From positions 1 through 64,000 of the forward strand of contig DIYO01000004.1 in NCBI GenBank assembly GCA_002427755.1: a stretch of 64,000 nt of DNA. Direction: 5' to 3'. Below are positions 44,260 to 53,181 of the stretch, piece by piece. Position 1 is the first letter of the stretch. The number at the start of each line of letters is the position of its first letter. A program made the translations under genes and the position numbers. Under the pieces are notes generated by a model. The model was not told where the DNA came from and searched no databases. It saw only the letters and a program-made list of their open reading frames with translations. This DNA comes from Roseivirga sp. UBA6052 (lineage in GTDB: Bacteria > Bacteroidota > Bacteroidia > Cytophagales > Cyclobacteriaceae).

Positions 44260-47200
44260 ATGATCCAATATTTCGATGCCGGGGCCGGTAAAATTTATGC
44301 CGTTAGCCTGCAATCTGAAATCAGCACACAAGACTTACCAAAACTTGAATGGCTCTTCGGGAACGCCTCAAAAATTGAGGCCTCAACTCTGGAGGGCTTT
44401 TTTGTTGGCCCTCGTAAAGAAATGATTACGCCTTGGAGTACCAATGCAGTAGAAATCACCCAAAACATGGGTATTGAAGGCATTGAGAGAATTGAAGAAT
44501 TCGAACAAGTAGAAAGTGCCAATGTAGCCTTTGACCCCATGCTTCAAGTGCTTTACAAAGGACTTGATCAATCCATTTTTACAATTGAGATCGAGCCGGA
44601 AAGGGTACAATATATTGATGACATAGCTTCTTACAACCGGCAAGAAGGCTTAGCGCTTTCTCAAGAAGAAATAGATTACCTAGACGAAGTAGCCGATAAG
44701 TTAGGACGAAAACTCACCGATGGTGAAGTATTTGGCTTCTCTCAGGTAAACTCAGAACACTGTAGACACAAAATATTTAACGGGGTATTCATCATAGATG
44801 GGCAAGAAATGCCATCGTCACTTTTCAAACTCATTAGAAAAACCTCTGAGCAGAATCCTAACAAATTGGTATCTGCCTACAAAGACAATGTAGCTTTCAT
44901 AGAGGGGCCAACGGTAGAGCAATTTGCGCAAGCCACGCAAGACAAACCCGATTGGTTCGAAACCAAAGACTTTGAATCTGTCATCTCGCTAAAAGCAGAG
45001 ACACATAACTTCCCAACTACAGTAGAACCGTTCAACGGAGCTGCTACAGGATCAGGTGGTGAAATCAGAGATAGAATGGCAGGTGGTAAAGGCTCTATGC
45101 CTTTGGCTGGAACGGCCGTTTACATGACCTCTTATTCTAGACTTGAAGAAGGAAGACAATGGGAAGCCAATATGCCGGAGCGCAAATGGCTCTACCAAAC
45201 ACCAATGGATATCCTGATCAAAGCATCTAACGGTGCGTCAGACTTTGGTAATAAATTCGGTCAGCCTTTAATCTCAGGATCAGTATTGACTTTTGAGCAT
45301 CAAGAAGGCGATAAGAAATTTGGCTTCGATAAGGTAATAATGATGGCCGGAGGTATCGGTTATGGTAAAAAAGCCGATGCCCTGAAAGACACACCTGAAA
45401 ATGGTGATAAGGTAGTAGTAATGGGAGGCGACAACTACCGCATAGGAATGGGTGGTGGAGCTGTTTCATCAGTAGACACCGGAGAGTTTTCTTCAGGTAT
45501 AGAATTGAATGCCATTCAGCGCTCTAATCCTGAGATGCAGAAAAGGGTCTATAATGCTGTTCGTGCCATGGCTGAGATGCAAGAGAACCCTGTGGTTTCT
45601 ATTCACGATCATGGTGCAGGTGGACACCTTAACTGTCTTTCTGAGCTTGTAGAAGAAACAGGTGGAAGCATTGATGTAAAGAAACTCCCTTTAGGTGACC
45701 CGACCCTATCAGATAAAGAGATTATAGGTAATGAATCACAAGAACGTATGGGGCTTGTGATGAAGCAAAAAGACATAGAGTACATTCAAAAAGTGGCCGA
45801 CCGTGAGCGCGCGCCTATTTACATTGTGGGTGACATTACGGGCGATAATCACTTTAAATTTGAAAATAAAGAGTCGGGTGAAAACTCAATGGACTGGGAT
45901 TTAGCCCATATGTTTGGCTCATCTCCTAAGACTGTACTAACTGACGAAAAATCAGAAGCCGGATTTACAGAATTGAGCTACGACATCAAAAAGATGTCGG
46001 AATACTTGAATGCTGTGTTGCAACTAGAAGCAGTAGCCTGTAAGGATTGGTTGACCAATAAAGTTGACCGATGTGTTACAGGTAGAGTTGCTAAGCAACA
46101 AACGGCAGGCCCCTTACAATTGCCATTGAATAACGTGGGGGTAATGGCACTAGATTACAGAGGTGAAAAAGGAATTGCCACTTCTATTGGCCATGCGCCC
46201 ATTTCTGCTCTAATCGACCCTGTTGCCGGTTCCCAACTTTCCGTGGCGGAATCACTAACTAATATGGTTTGGGCGCCAATCACCGATGGTTTAAAAGGCA
46301 TTTCGCTTTCAGCCAACTGGATGTGGCCTGCAAAAAACGAAGGAGAAAATGCGCGCCTTTACGATGCGGTAAAAGGCCTTTCAGACTTTGTATGTGACTT
46401 AGGTATTAACGTGCCAACGGGTAAAGATTCCATGTCTATGACACAGAAATACCCTGAAGATGTGGTTTATGCTCCGGGTACTGTAATCGTATCAGCAGTG
46501 GGTGAAGTGGACGGATTGGCTAAAGTGGTTGAACCGGTACTGAAGAAAGATTTCGATACCACACTAATCTATATAGACCTATCAGGAGATGACTTTAAAT
46601 TAGGAGGAAGCTCCTTCGCTCAAGTTGTTGGACAAATTGGAGATAGTGCTCCTACTATAACTGATGCGAGTCGCTTTGCCACAACTTTCGATTATATCCA
46701 ATCTTTAATCAAAGCAGGTAAAATCATGGCCGGACACGATGTCTCTGCCGGTGGTTTAATTACTGCGTTGTTAGAAATGACTTTCGCTCAGGTTGATTTG
46801 GGTATAGCTGCTGATCTCAAAGGCGTTACTGGAGCTGACGACATTGAAGTATTCTTCTCTGAGAAACCGGCTTTAGTCATTCAAGTGGCCAATGAAGATG
46901 CACCTGCAATTGTTGGGCAATTAACAGCATTAGGAACTACTAATTATGAATTAGGCTCACCTATTGGAGAACCTATTCTATCAATCCAAACCAACACACA
47001 AAGCTATCTACTAGATATCCCTAGCTTAAGAGATACTTGGTATAAGACCTCGTATTTACTAGACCAGAAACAGTCTGGTGAAGCCTTAGCCAAGGAACGT
47101 TTCGATAACTATAAGAACCAACCGCTTCAGTTTACTTTCCCTGAAGGTTTTGAAGGCACTTATAAAGCCTTAGGTCTTGACCCTGATCGTAAAGGTAAGA

Positions 47201-47955
47201 CGGGCATTAAGGCGGCCATCATCCGCGAAAAGGGAGTAAATGGTGACCGTGAAATGGCCTATGCCATGCACCTAGCGGGTTTTGATGTGAAAGATGTACA
47301 CATGACCGATCTCATATCAGGTAGAGAAGATTTAAGTGATGTGAACTTTATCGCCTTTGTAGGTGGATTCTCAAACTCAGATGTGTTAGGATCAGCCAAA
47401 GGCTGGGCCGGAGCATTCTTGTATAACGAGAAAGCTAAAGCGGCTCTTGATAACTTCTATGCCAGAGAAGATACCATCTCATTAGGTATTTGTAATGGAT
47501 GTCAGTTGATGGGTGAACTCGGATTGCTTTATCCTGAACATGACAAGCATCCGCACCTTGATCATAACATAGCGCATAAATTTGAGTCCGGCTTTGTGAA
47601 TGTGACTGTACCGGAAAACGACTCGGTAATGCTAGGCTCACTAGCAGGCACAAGACTGGGTATTTGGGTAGCCCATGGTGAAGGAAGATTCAATCTTCCT
47701 GAAGCTGAAAGTGAATACCATGTCATTGCAAAATACAGCTACGAAGCCTACCCTGCCTCACCAAATGGTTCTGATTACCATGTAGCCGGTTTAGCAAGTA
47801 AAGACGGTAGACATTTGGCGATTATGCCACACTTCGAGCGTTCTATCTTCCCTTGGAACTGGGGGAATTATCCTGAAGAACAAAAAGCCGACTTACTAAG
47901 CCCTTGGATCAAAGCATTTATGAATGCCAGAGATTGGGTAGCAGAGAAAAGTTAG
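44260..47955 (+). CDS. purL: Phosphoribosylformylglycinamidine synthase
   Basis: A 1231-residue single-chain FGAM synthase, which converts FGAR, glutamine and ATP to FGAM in purine synthesis. An N-terminal PurS-like region, two AIR-synthase-like halves (FSQVNSEHCRHKIFNG and FNGAATGSGGEIRDR in the first; GKDSMSM and DVSAGGLITALLEM in the second) and a C-terminal class I glutaminase domain are visible. The glutaminase nucleophile is Cys1078 in GICNGCQLMGELG and its His partner is in MPHFERS. Length is a little below E. coli PurL. It is monocistronic and ends in a strong terminator. Confidence 0.97.
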   Translation: MIQYFDAGAGKIYAVSLQSEISTQDLPKLEWLFGNASKIEASTLEGFFVGPRKEMITPWSTNAVEITQNMGIEGIERIEEFEQVESANVAFDPMLQVLYKGLDQSIFTIEIEPERVQYIDDIASYNRQEGLALSQEEIDYLDEVADKLGRKLTDGEVFGFSQVNSEHCRHKIFNGVFIIDGQEMPSSLFKLIRKTSEQNPNKLVSAYKDNVAFIEGPTVEQFAQATQDKPDWFETKDFESVISLKAETHNFPTTVEPFNGAATGSGGEIRDRMAGGKGSMPLAGTAVYMTSYSRLEEGRQWEANMPERKWLYQTPMDILIKASNGASDFGNKFGQPLISGSVLTFEHQEGDKKFGFDKVIMMAGGIGYGKKADALKDTPENGDKVVVMGGDNYRIGMGGGAVSSVDTGEFSSGIELNAIQRSNPEMQKRVYNAVRAMAEMQENPVVSIHDHGAGGHLNCLSELVEETGGSIDVKKLPLGDPTLSDKEIIGNESQERMGLVMKQKDIEYIQKVADRERAPIYIVGDITGDNHFKFENKESGENSMDWDLAHMFGSSPKTVLTDEKSEAGFTELSYDIKKMSEYLNAVLQLEAVACKDWLTNKVDRCVTGRVAKQQTAGPLQLPLNNVGVMALDYRGEKGIATSIGHAPISALIDPVAGSQLSVAESLTNMVWAPITDGLKGISLSANWMWPAKNEGENARLYDAVKGLSDFVCDLGINVPTGKDSMSMTQKYPEDVVYAPGTVIVSAVGEVDGLAKVVEPVLKKDFDTTLIYIDLSGDDFKLGGSSFAQVVGQIGDSAPTITDASRFATTFDYIQSLIKAGKIMAGHDVSAGGLITALLEMTFAQVDLGIAADLKGVTGADDIEVFFSEKPALVIQVANEDAPAIVGQLTALGTTNYELGSPIGEPILSIQTNTQSYLLDIPSLRDTWYKTSYLLDQKQSGEALAKERFDNYKNQPLQFTFPEGFEGTYKALGLDPDRKGKTGIKAAIIREKGVNGDREMAYAMHLAGFDVKDVHMTDLISGREDLSDVNFIAFVGGFSNSDVLGSAKGWAGAFLYNEKAKAALDNFYAREDTISLGICNGCQLMGELGLLYPEHDKHPHLDHNIAHKFESGFVNVTVPENDSVMLGSLAGTRLGIWVAHGEGRFNLPEAESEYHVIAKYSYEAYPASPNGSDYHVAGLASKDGRHLAIMPHFERSIFPWNWGNYPEEQKADLLSPWIKAFMNARDWVAEKS

Positions 47956-47994
47956 AAGTCGGGAGACGGAATACGGAAGTCCGAAAGAAATAAG

Positions 47995-48028
47995 ACCCCA
48001 GCTTGAGTAATCAGGTTGGGGTTTTCTT
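47995..48028 (+). terminator. purL terminator (12-bp stem)
   Basis: The stem runs from 47995-48006 to 48011-48022 with loop GTAA and two G-T wobbles, followed by TTTCTTTATT. It is nearly the same sequence as the terminator at 55392. Confidence 0.85.
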
Positions 48029-48065
48029 TATTAGAAGACAAACACGATTGCATTTCCAGAACATC

Positions 48066-48192
48066 AAAAATCAATTACTCATTCGTATCTTATACTCAAT
48101 CAATAAACACAATGTGTAAACTGTTACTAAGAAGAATACCACAAATTTGATATCCCTCCTTAATTCACAGTTGATACCTTCGAACGTTGCCA
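48066..48192 (+). repeat. attC-like element 0 (left boundary of cassette array)
   Basis: This stretch is homologous to 49428-49552: both share CAAAAnTCAAT, TCGTATCTT, then GATATnCCTCCTTAATTC and end in ACCTTCGAACGTT. It ends with GTTGCCACAC (48186-48195), the core that opens the first cassette. Its own left core was not identified. Confidence 0.5.
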
Positions 48193-48268
48193 CACATTGA
48201 AACACCGAATTACGGTCTACAAAAAAACAACAGGTGAAAGCTATAGAATCTTTAAAAACAATAAAATT

Positions 48269-48928
48269 ATGGAAATGACATTCACTGAAGCAATATCCCA
48301 ATTTACTGCACAAAGCTTGATTTTTGTGTTAATTGCTGGATTTGCTACAAAAATAGTGGCAAAAAAAGACAGCTTCTTAGTGGCATTAAAAAGCTTAGGA
48401 TTATCAAGCAAGTTTGAACCTAAGCATTTTAGATTAGGATTATTTTTCGGGCTGTTAATACCGTTTATTCAGCTTAGTATCATTGTTATAACAGGTTATA
48501 TTGTCTCACTATTTATAGAAACTAATTTTACAACCATCATTCATGACTATTATGGTGCCATCGTAAATAGCAGCCTTAATGATGGAGGATTAATGAATAC
48601 AATCATAATCATGATTGTCATGATTTTATTTGTCGGAGTTGGTGAAGAAGTATTTTTCAGAGGTATGATACAAGATGGATTGTCCTATAAACTTGGTAAC
48701 AGAAAAGGCTTGATTATTACCGCGATAATTTTCACCCTAATGCATGGGTTTTATATGTTACCAAAGGGAGCTGCATTTGCAAGTGCATTTGCATTATTCA
48801 GTATTTCAATAATCTTTGGACTGCTAAAACAAAGAACAGGTTCACTAGTTCCTTCAATTATTGCACATGGATTTGGTAATGCATTAATCTATGGTTTTTT
48901 CGCTGATATTTTCTACCGACTAGTCTAA
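48269..48928 (+). CDS. CPBP family intramembrane glutamic endopeptidase (cassette 1)
   Basis: A 219-residue membrane protein; the first ATG is at 48269. Hydrophobic helices are at about 12-30, 52-80, 110-130, 145-165 and 170-195. The Abi/CPBP motifs are present: GEEVFFRG (EExxxR), the conserved His in FTLMHGFY, and the terminal SIIAHGFGNAL. Family members cleave within the membrane (prenyl-protein processing) or serve in bacteriocin immunity and phage defence. It sits alone inside a cassette bounded by GTTGCCACAC and its exact complement, and is visibly more AT-rich than purL. Confidence 0.85.
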   Translation: MEMTFTEAISQFTAQSLIFVLIAGFATKIVAKKDSFLVALKSLGLSSKFEPKHFRLGLFFGLLIPFIQLSIIVITGYIVSLFIETNFTTIIHDYYGAIVNSSLNDGGLMNTIIIMIVMILFVGVGEEVFFRGMIQDGLSYKLGNRKGLIITAIIFTLMHGFYMLPKGAAFASAFALFSISIIFGLLKQRTGSLVPSIIAHGFGNALIYGFFADIFYRLV

Positions 48929-49008
48929 CAAGGCTTGAGTCCGTTTGACTAATATTCTGTAAAATCAGTTAATAAGTTTAAAAAGTAGATATAAGAAAAT
49001 AAAGAAAC

Positions 49009-49205
49009 GTGTGGCAACATTATATATAGCAAATAGGGCATTCGGTGGTTTACGAAAGTTCGGTGCTATGTACGAACACCGCCAAATCGTTGATTTGGCT
49101 TTTTATATGAATAAGGTAAAAACAAAATACAACGTTTTGGCTCAGTGCAAACTTGAAAGTTCATCGCTTTCTACTGCCCTACTTGCCATATACTAAACGT
49201 TGGGA
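49009..49205 (+). repeat. attC-like site 1
   Basis: It starts with GTGTGGCAAC (49009-49018), the perfect reverse complement of the cassette-opening GTTGCCACAC at 48186. It then carries an imperfect palindrome (AGCAAATAGGGC left, GCCCTACTTGC right) and ends in AAACGTTGGGATT. The ORF visible across it is non-coding structure. Confidence 0.65.
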
Positions 49206-49256
49206 TTAATGCCCCACGAGGGTGACATGTGCTTCCGCTTGCGCTCCCAGCCCATT

Positions 49257-49556
49257 CATCAATCCCAACGTTCGAAGCACCGCGTGTCGCTGAAGCTTTA
49301 GCGGAGGCACAAGCCTGGCCCACCTAAACTGTAAATACGCCCTCATTTAACACCAAAGCACTAATACACAACATCCGGTATAAACCATGACAGCCAAACT
49401 TGTCAACTGATCTTAATCCCAGAATATTCAAAATCAATAATTTCAATCGTATCTTTTAGATTAAACTAAACTCGAAAGTCAAAGGTGAACACATCTCAGA
49501 AATATCCATTTTGATATTCCTCCTTAATTCACGATTAATACCTTCGAACGTTAGGG
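49257..49556 (+). repeat. attC-like site 2 (gene-less cassette)
   Basis: CATCAATCCCAAC (49257-49269) is the reverse complement, 12 of 13, of the preceding core GTTGGGATTAATG (49199). AACGTTCGAAG on the left pairs with CTTCGAACGTT at the right end, before GTTAGGGCGA (49550). No ORF lies between the two cores, and the site is unusually long. Confidence 0.55.
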
Positions 49557-49581
49557 CGAATTGCCACTCGGATCAAACTTT

Positions 49582-50151
49582 ATGAAAAAACCGATAATCC
49601 TCTTACCCTTCATCTTGAACTGTCTTTTGGTAACAGCTCAAGAAAACTCAGATATTCTCCAGGTTCGGGAGAACTTCCAAACATGGCAACCCATTATTGA
49701 GAGCGAACTGAAAAGCTCAACCCAACTTTTTCATTATGCATGGGGAGACAACTATCAGGAGGATGAATGGTACACGAACGAACAAGCTTCTGAAGACAAA
49801 TTTCTCTTTCAAAAAACCTACATAATCGAAAAGGCGAATCTCGGAACCTTCGTTTACTACGATAACTACTCCATGTCCGGAGATTGGTATATTGCCGTTG
49901 ATTACTATTTTGACACAAACGACAAACTTTACTTCGTCTTTTGGCGGATGAACACCTTCCAAGCGGATGAACCCCTAACAATTGAGAAAAGGCTCTACTT
50001 TAACTCTGACGGTGAACTGATTCGAAACCTCAAATCAACTTACAAGATGAACACTAAGGACGAATCAACAGCTGCATTTGCAGACCGAGACGTTGAATAC
50101 CAGCTTCAACTGAACAAAATGGACTTTTATGGCAAGTGGAACGAAAAATAA
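49582..50151 (+). CDS. Exported hypothetical protein (cassette 3)
   Basis: A 189-residue protein starting at the first ATG (49582), with the signal peptide MKKPIILLPFILNCLLVTAQ. The mature part is rich in Tyr, Trp, Asp and Phe (DEWYTNEQASEDKF, YYDNYSMSGDWYIAVDYYF) and predicted mostly beta. I do not recognise a family. It fills the cassette between GTTAGGGCGA (49550) and its exact complement TCGCCCTAAC (50154); the stop is 2 bp before that core. Confidence 0.7.
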   Translation: MKKPIILLPFILNCLLVTAQENSDILQVRENFQTWQPIIESELKSSTQLFHYAWGDNYQEDEWYTNEQASEDKFLFQKTYIIEKANLGTFVYYDNYSMSGDWYIAVDYYFDTNDKLYFVFWRMNTFQADEPLTIEKRLYFNSDGELIRNLKSTYKMNTKDESTAAFADRDVEYQLQLNKMDFYGKWNEK

Positions 50152-50153
50152 CA

Positions 50154-50307
50154 TCGCCCTAACATAATGTATAAGTCATGGCGGGTTCGTGGTAGAGTCG
50201 AGGCTTGGTGGGAGTTGGATAGTCCGCCAATCCGCAGGATTGGCTTGTAGAAAACCGCTATCTTTAGTGCTTTTAAAACCGCCACGCCTCATACATGGGC
50301 GTTAGGC
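50154..50307 (+). repeat. attC-like site 3
   Basis: The left core TCGCCCTAAC (50154-50163) exactly complements the cassette start at 49550. Arms ATGTATAAGTCATGGCGG and CCGCCACGCCTCATACAT pair at 15 of 18 positions. The right core GTTAGGC (50301-50307) fits GTTRRRY. This is a good match to attC architecture. Confidence 0.75.
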
Positions 50308-50328
50308 AATATTTAAAACAAGAACGAA

Positions 50329-50856
50329 ATGTCAATGACCCAAGTAGCTTTTCTCAGAAAGGCGGACATACCAAAAAAAACACAAATTGAAAAGACAATT
50401 CAGGGTCTTGGTTATGACTTTAAAATCTTGGACGACCCTGAAAATATCACAGAACTTGACGGACTATCTTGTTCAATAAACGGACACGAAACATTTTTCG
50501 AGACTTATTTTGACCAGCCAACAGAAATAACAAATGACTGTGATTGGATAAAGCCTGACTTAACAAATCAGGACTTAGCCATATCATTTGTTTGGGGAGC
50601 GGACTTCGCAGCAGGGGCTTGCATTGGACTTATTTCGATTGCGCTTATTGACAAAGGACAAGCACTTGTTTACTATTTAGATGATGAGATGAAATACTCA
50701 AGAGAAATGCTTGTTGCCGACACTCCACAATTCTTGAGCGAACTCGAAAAACAAAAGAAACTTTCGGCACCAAGTCCGACTGAACAAAAACCGATAAAGA
50801 ATATGGAAACCACTAAAAAAAGCTTTTGGGACAAACTAAAAGACTTGTTTAAATGA
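50329..50856 (+). CDS. Hypothetical soluble protein (cassette 4)
   Basis: A 175-residue protein without signal peptide, mixed alpha/beta (MSMTQVAFLRKADIPKKTQ, LAISFVWGADFAAGACIGL, ALVYYLDDEMKYS) with a basic C-terminal helix (KKSFWDKLKDLFK). It may belong to a group of small stand-alone cassette proteins; no function can be assigned. It lies between the cores GTTAGGCAAT (50301) and ATTGCCTAAC (50868). Confidence 0.7.
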   Translation: MSMTQVAFLRKADIPKKTQIEKTIQGLGYDFKILDDPENITELDGLSCSINGHETFFETYFDQPTEITNDCDWIKPDLTNQDLAISFVWGADFAAGACIGLISIALIDKGQALVYYLDDEMKYSREMLVADTPQFLSELEKQKKLSAPSPTEQKPIKNMETTKKSFWDKLKDLFK

Positions 50857-50867
50857 AAAATAAAAAC

Positions 50868-50994
50868 ATTGCCTAACACAGCTTATGGCGGGTGAACGGC
50901 TGCCAGCAAGGTTTTCGCTCCGCAGCCAGCTTTGGTTTCAGCGGATAGGAAAGTGCTTCGAAACCGCCACAAAGCCATATGCAAACCGTTGGAC
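50868..50994 (+). repeat. attC-like site 4
   Basis: The left core ATTGCCTAAC (50868-50877; RYYYAAC = GCCTAAC) is the exact complement of GTTAGGCAAT at 50301. Arms GCTTATGGCGG and CCGCCACAAAGC pair with a bulge. The right core GTTGGAC (50988-50994) fits GTTRRRY. Length, about 127 bp, is within the range of known attC sites. Confidence 0.78.
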
Positions 50995-51060
50995 ACCATA
51001 TAAAAAAACCGACCAATTTCATAGAAAACCCTATCTTTGATACTATCAAATGATACTATC

Positions 51061-52023
51061 ATGAAACCTCCTTATGAAATTAACTCAAAGATTCTTGGAT
51101 TAATAACTAGTATCTCTGAAAAGATTGGTGAAGTAAATGCCTCTTTTTTAATAAAGTCCTCTCCTAGCCTTCGAAAACAGAATCAAATTAAAACGATTCA
51201 CTCTTCCTTACAGATTGAAGGTAACACACTAACAGAACAGCAAATAACTGCAATACTGGAAAACAAAAGAGTGATTGGACCAACAAAAGACATCAAAGAA
51301 GTTCAAAATGCAATTAAAGTTTACGAGTCAATAACTGACTACAAATTTGATTCTATTAATTCCTTTTTAAAAGCTCACAAAATTTTAATGGATGAGCTAA
51401 TTGATAATCCTGGAGCATTTAGAAAAGAAGGAGTTGGGATTGTAAAAGGTTCTAAAATTGAGCACTTAGCACCTCCAACTGAAAATGTTCAGTATTTAAT
51501 GAAAGACCTATTTGATTACCTAAAAAATGACCAGGAAATCACTTTAATTAAAAGTTGCGTTTTTCACTACGAAATGGAATTTATTCATCCTTTTACTGAC
51601 GGAAACGGTAGAATGGGAAGATTATGGCAAACGATAATATTAATGTCTAAATATCCGGTGTTTCAATATTTACCTTTTGAGACATTAATATCAAAATCAC
51701 AAGAAGACTATTACAAAGTTCTGTCCATCTGTGACAAAACAGGTAAATCGACTGTATTCATTGAATATATGCTTTCAGTTGTGAATGACACACTAGCTGA
51801 ATTAATTGGAAATTCTGTTTCTGTAAATATGACACAGGAAAGCAGACTACAACACTTCTGCTCTCTAAATATGGACTCTTTCACTAGAAAAGACTATATG
51901 CAAGTCTTCAAGCAATTAAGTAGTGCTTCAGCCAGTAGAGACTTAAAAACTGGAATTGAAAAAGACCTATTTACAAAATCAGGTGATAAAAGGTTGACAA
52001 CGTATCACTTGAAAAACCAATAA
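51061..52023 (+). CDS. Fic/DOC family protein with N-terminal inhibitory motif (cassette 5)
   Basis: A 320-residue protein; the first ATG at 51061 is used. The catalytic motif HPFTDGNGRMGR is complete (176-187), predicting AMP transfer from ATP to a target hydroxyl. Residues 49-54 (SLQIEG) match the self-inhibitory (S/T)xxxE(G/N) motif, placing it in the class with an intramolecular N-terminal inhibitor, so no separate antitoxin is needed. A helical region follows (ENKRVIGPTKDIKEV is typical). The C-terminus resembles the winged-helix tail of such proteins. It is AT-rich and sits in a cassette. Confidence 0.9.
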   Translation: MKPPYEINSKILGLITSISEKIGEVNASFLIKSSPSLRKQNQIKTIHSSLQIEGNTLTEQQITAILENKRVIGPTKDIKEVQNAIKVYESITDYKFDSINSFLKAHKILMDELIDNPGAFRKEGVGIVKGSKIEHLAPPTENVQYLMKDLFDYLKNDQEITLIKSCVFHYEMEFIHPFTDGNGRMGRLWQTIILMSKYPVFQYLPFETLISKSQEDYYKVLSICDKTGKSTVFIEYMLSVVNDTLAELIGNSVSVNMTQESRLQHFCSLNMDSFTRKDYMQVFKQLSSASASRDLKTGIEKDLFTKSGDKRLTTYHLKNQ

Positions 52024-52027
52024 ATAC

Positions 52028-52223
52028 AGTGTACAACAATGGCTATAAATAATGCGGCTGTAGTTGTAAACGAAAGCTTCTACTCTACCCATTCGCCAAA
52101 ACAAGTTTTGACGTCTTATTTTTTTGGTACTTTAAGCCTCTAAACTTGCTTTGGCTTACCAACGTGCTCGATTGAAAACTACCGCTTTTCAATCACACAC
52201 TGCGCATAGCCAGACCGTTGAGT
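52028..52223 (+). repeat. attC-like site 5
   Basis: AGTGTACAAC (52028-52037) is the near complement (8 of 10) of GTTGGACACC that opens the Fic cassette at 50988. GGCTAT after the left core pairs with ATAGCC before the right end. The right core is GTTGAGT (52217-52223). Confidence 0.55.
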
Positions 52224-52337
52224 TTAATGCCCCGCGAGGGGCATAGTCTTCCGCTGCGTTACCTGTCATATGTGAACGAGTAAACTAAAATTGTCAATGA
52301 TGCGTTAATGATGTATATTTACACCAATAAAAGAATC

Positions 52338-52577
52338 ATGTCAAGACAAAGCATTTCTTTCACAGAACCAAACGACAAATGGCTTAAAGCTCAAGTCGAA
52401 AGTCAAGAATACACCAGTAAAAGCGAGTTAATCAATGATTTAATTCGACAAGCACGCCAACAACAGGTTCAAATAGATTGGATAAAGACTAAATTGGAGC
52501 AAGCCGAAAAAAGTGGATTTACCAATATGACACAATCTGAAATATTGGCCTTATCAAAGTCGAAGCTTAATGGCTAA
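52338..52577 (+). CDS. ParD-like ribbon-helix-helix antitoxin (cassette 6)
   Basis: A 79-residue protein; ATG at 52338 is preferred to one ten codons earlier because it begins the strand of the RHH fold (MSRQSISFTEPNDKWL). The segment EYTSKSELINDLIRQA is the typical ParD/CopG helix pair. The C-terminal helix (IDWIKTKLEQAEKSGF) would wrap the toxin. It overlaps the toxin start by 8 bp; the pair would be autoregulated by binding its promoter. Confidence 0.85.
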   Translation: MSRQSISFTEPNDKWLKAQVESQEYTSKSELINDLIRQARQQQVQIDWIKTKLEQAEKSGFTNMTQSEILALSKSKLNG

Positions 52578-52866
52578 TTATAAAATTAGCAATTCAGCAA
52601 AGGAAGATTTAATAAGAATCCATCAATTTGGAGTGAGTCGTTTTGGAGAAAAACAAGCGGACAGGTATTTCAACTCGTTCTTTAATTCATTTGAAAAGAT
52701 AGCCAAAAACCCTTTTGCTTATGAAGCTGTAGATCACATAAAAATGGGTTATAGAAGATGTGTCTCTGGTGTCGATTCGGTTTACTTTCGACTCAAGGAC
52801 GATGTTATTGAAATAATGACAATTATTGGAAAGCAAGACTTGGAAAACATAAAAGACGGCAGTTAA
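52570..52866 (+). CDS. ParE/RelE-superfamily toxin
   Basis: A 98-residue protein with the ParE pattern: ISNSAKEDLIRIHQFGVSRFG, two helices, NPFAYEAVDHIKMGYRRCVSG and a terminal DVIEIMTIIGKQD strand. ParE toxins of this type inhibit DNA gyrase. It is encoded directly after and overlapping the ParD-like antitoxin, giving a complete type II toxin-antitoxin module, which is a common stabilising element in cassette arrays. Confidence 0.88.
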   Translation: MANYKISNSAKEDLIRIHQFGVSRFGEKQADRYFNSFFNSFEKIAKNPFAYEAVDHIKMGYRRCVSGVDSVYFRLKDDVIEIMTIIGKQDLENIKDGS

Positions 52867-53105
52867 CAAAACCTAAAGTGCAGCACCTCATAAATCTTCT
52901 GTTTTCAAAAGACCATTTAAATTAAGCCTTACCGCAAAGCCTCGTGGAGCAGGCTAGGGCTGTATAAGTGTTGGTCGGTGACCAATCTTGATCTTATATC
53001 GGGTGGTGCATCACTCCCACTTCTGAAGTCTCTCGGAATTGCTATATTTCGTTACAATAAATTAAACACGAAAGCGGCAGCCGCACATTAGCCAAACCGT
53101 TCAAT
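52861..53105 (+). repeat. Degenerate attC-like site 6 (right end of array)
   Basis: CTAAAGTGCAGC (52873-52884) pairs with GCCGCACATTAG (53080-53091) at 10 of 12 positions, and the right end AACCGTTCAAT resembles sites 4 and 5 (AACCGTTGGAC, GACCGTTGAGT) but violates GTTRRRY. The expected complement of the GTTGAGTTT core is missing. Confidence 0.4.
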
Positions 53106-53181
53106 CCTGAATATAGATCTTTATAGTAGCCGTTGTGGGTATTAATTAGCAACGCTATCTTGGCGTTATTAAAACAACTAC

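Noticed and set aside
49011..49196. Possible 61-codon gene in the cassette array
   Set aside because: It coincides with the palindromic arms of attC-like site 1, lacks an ATG and has no protein-like pattern.
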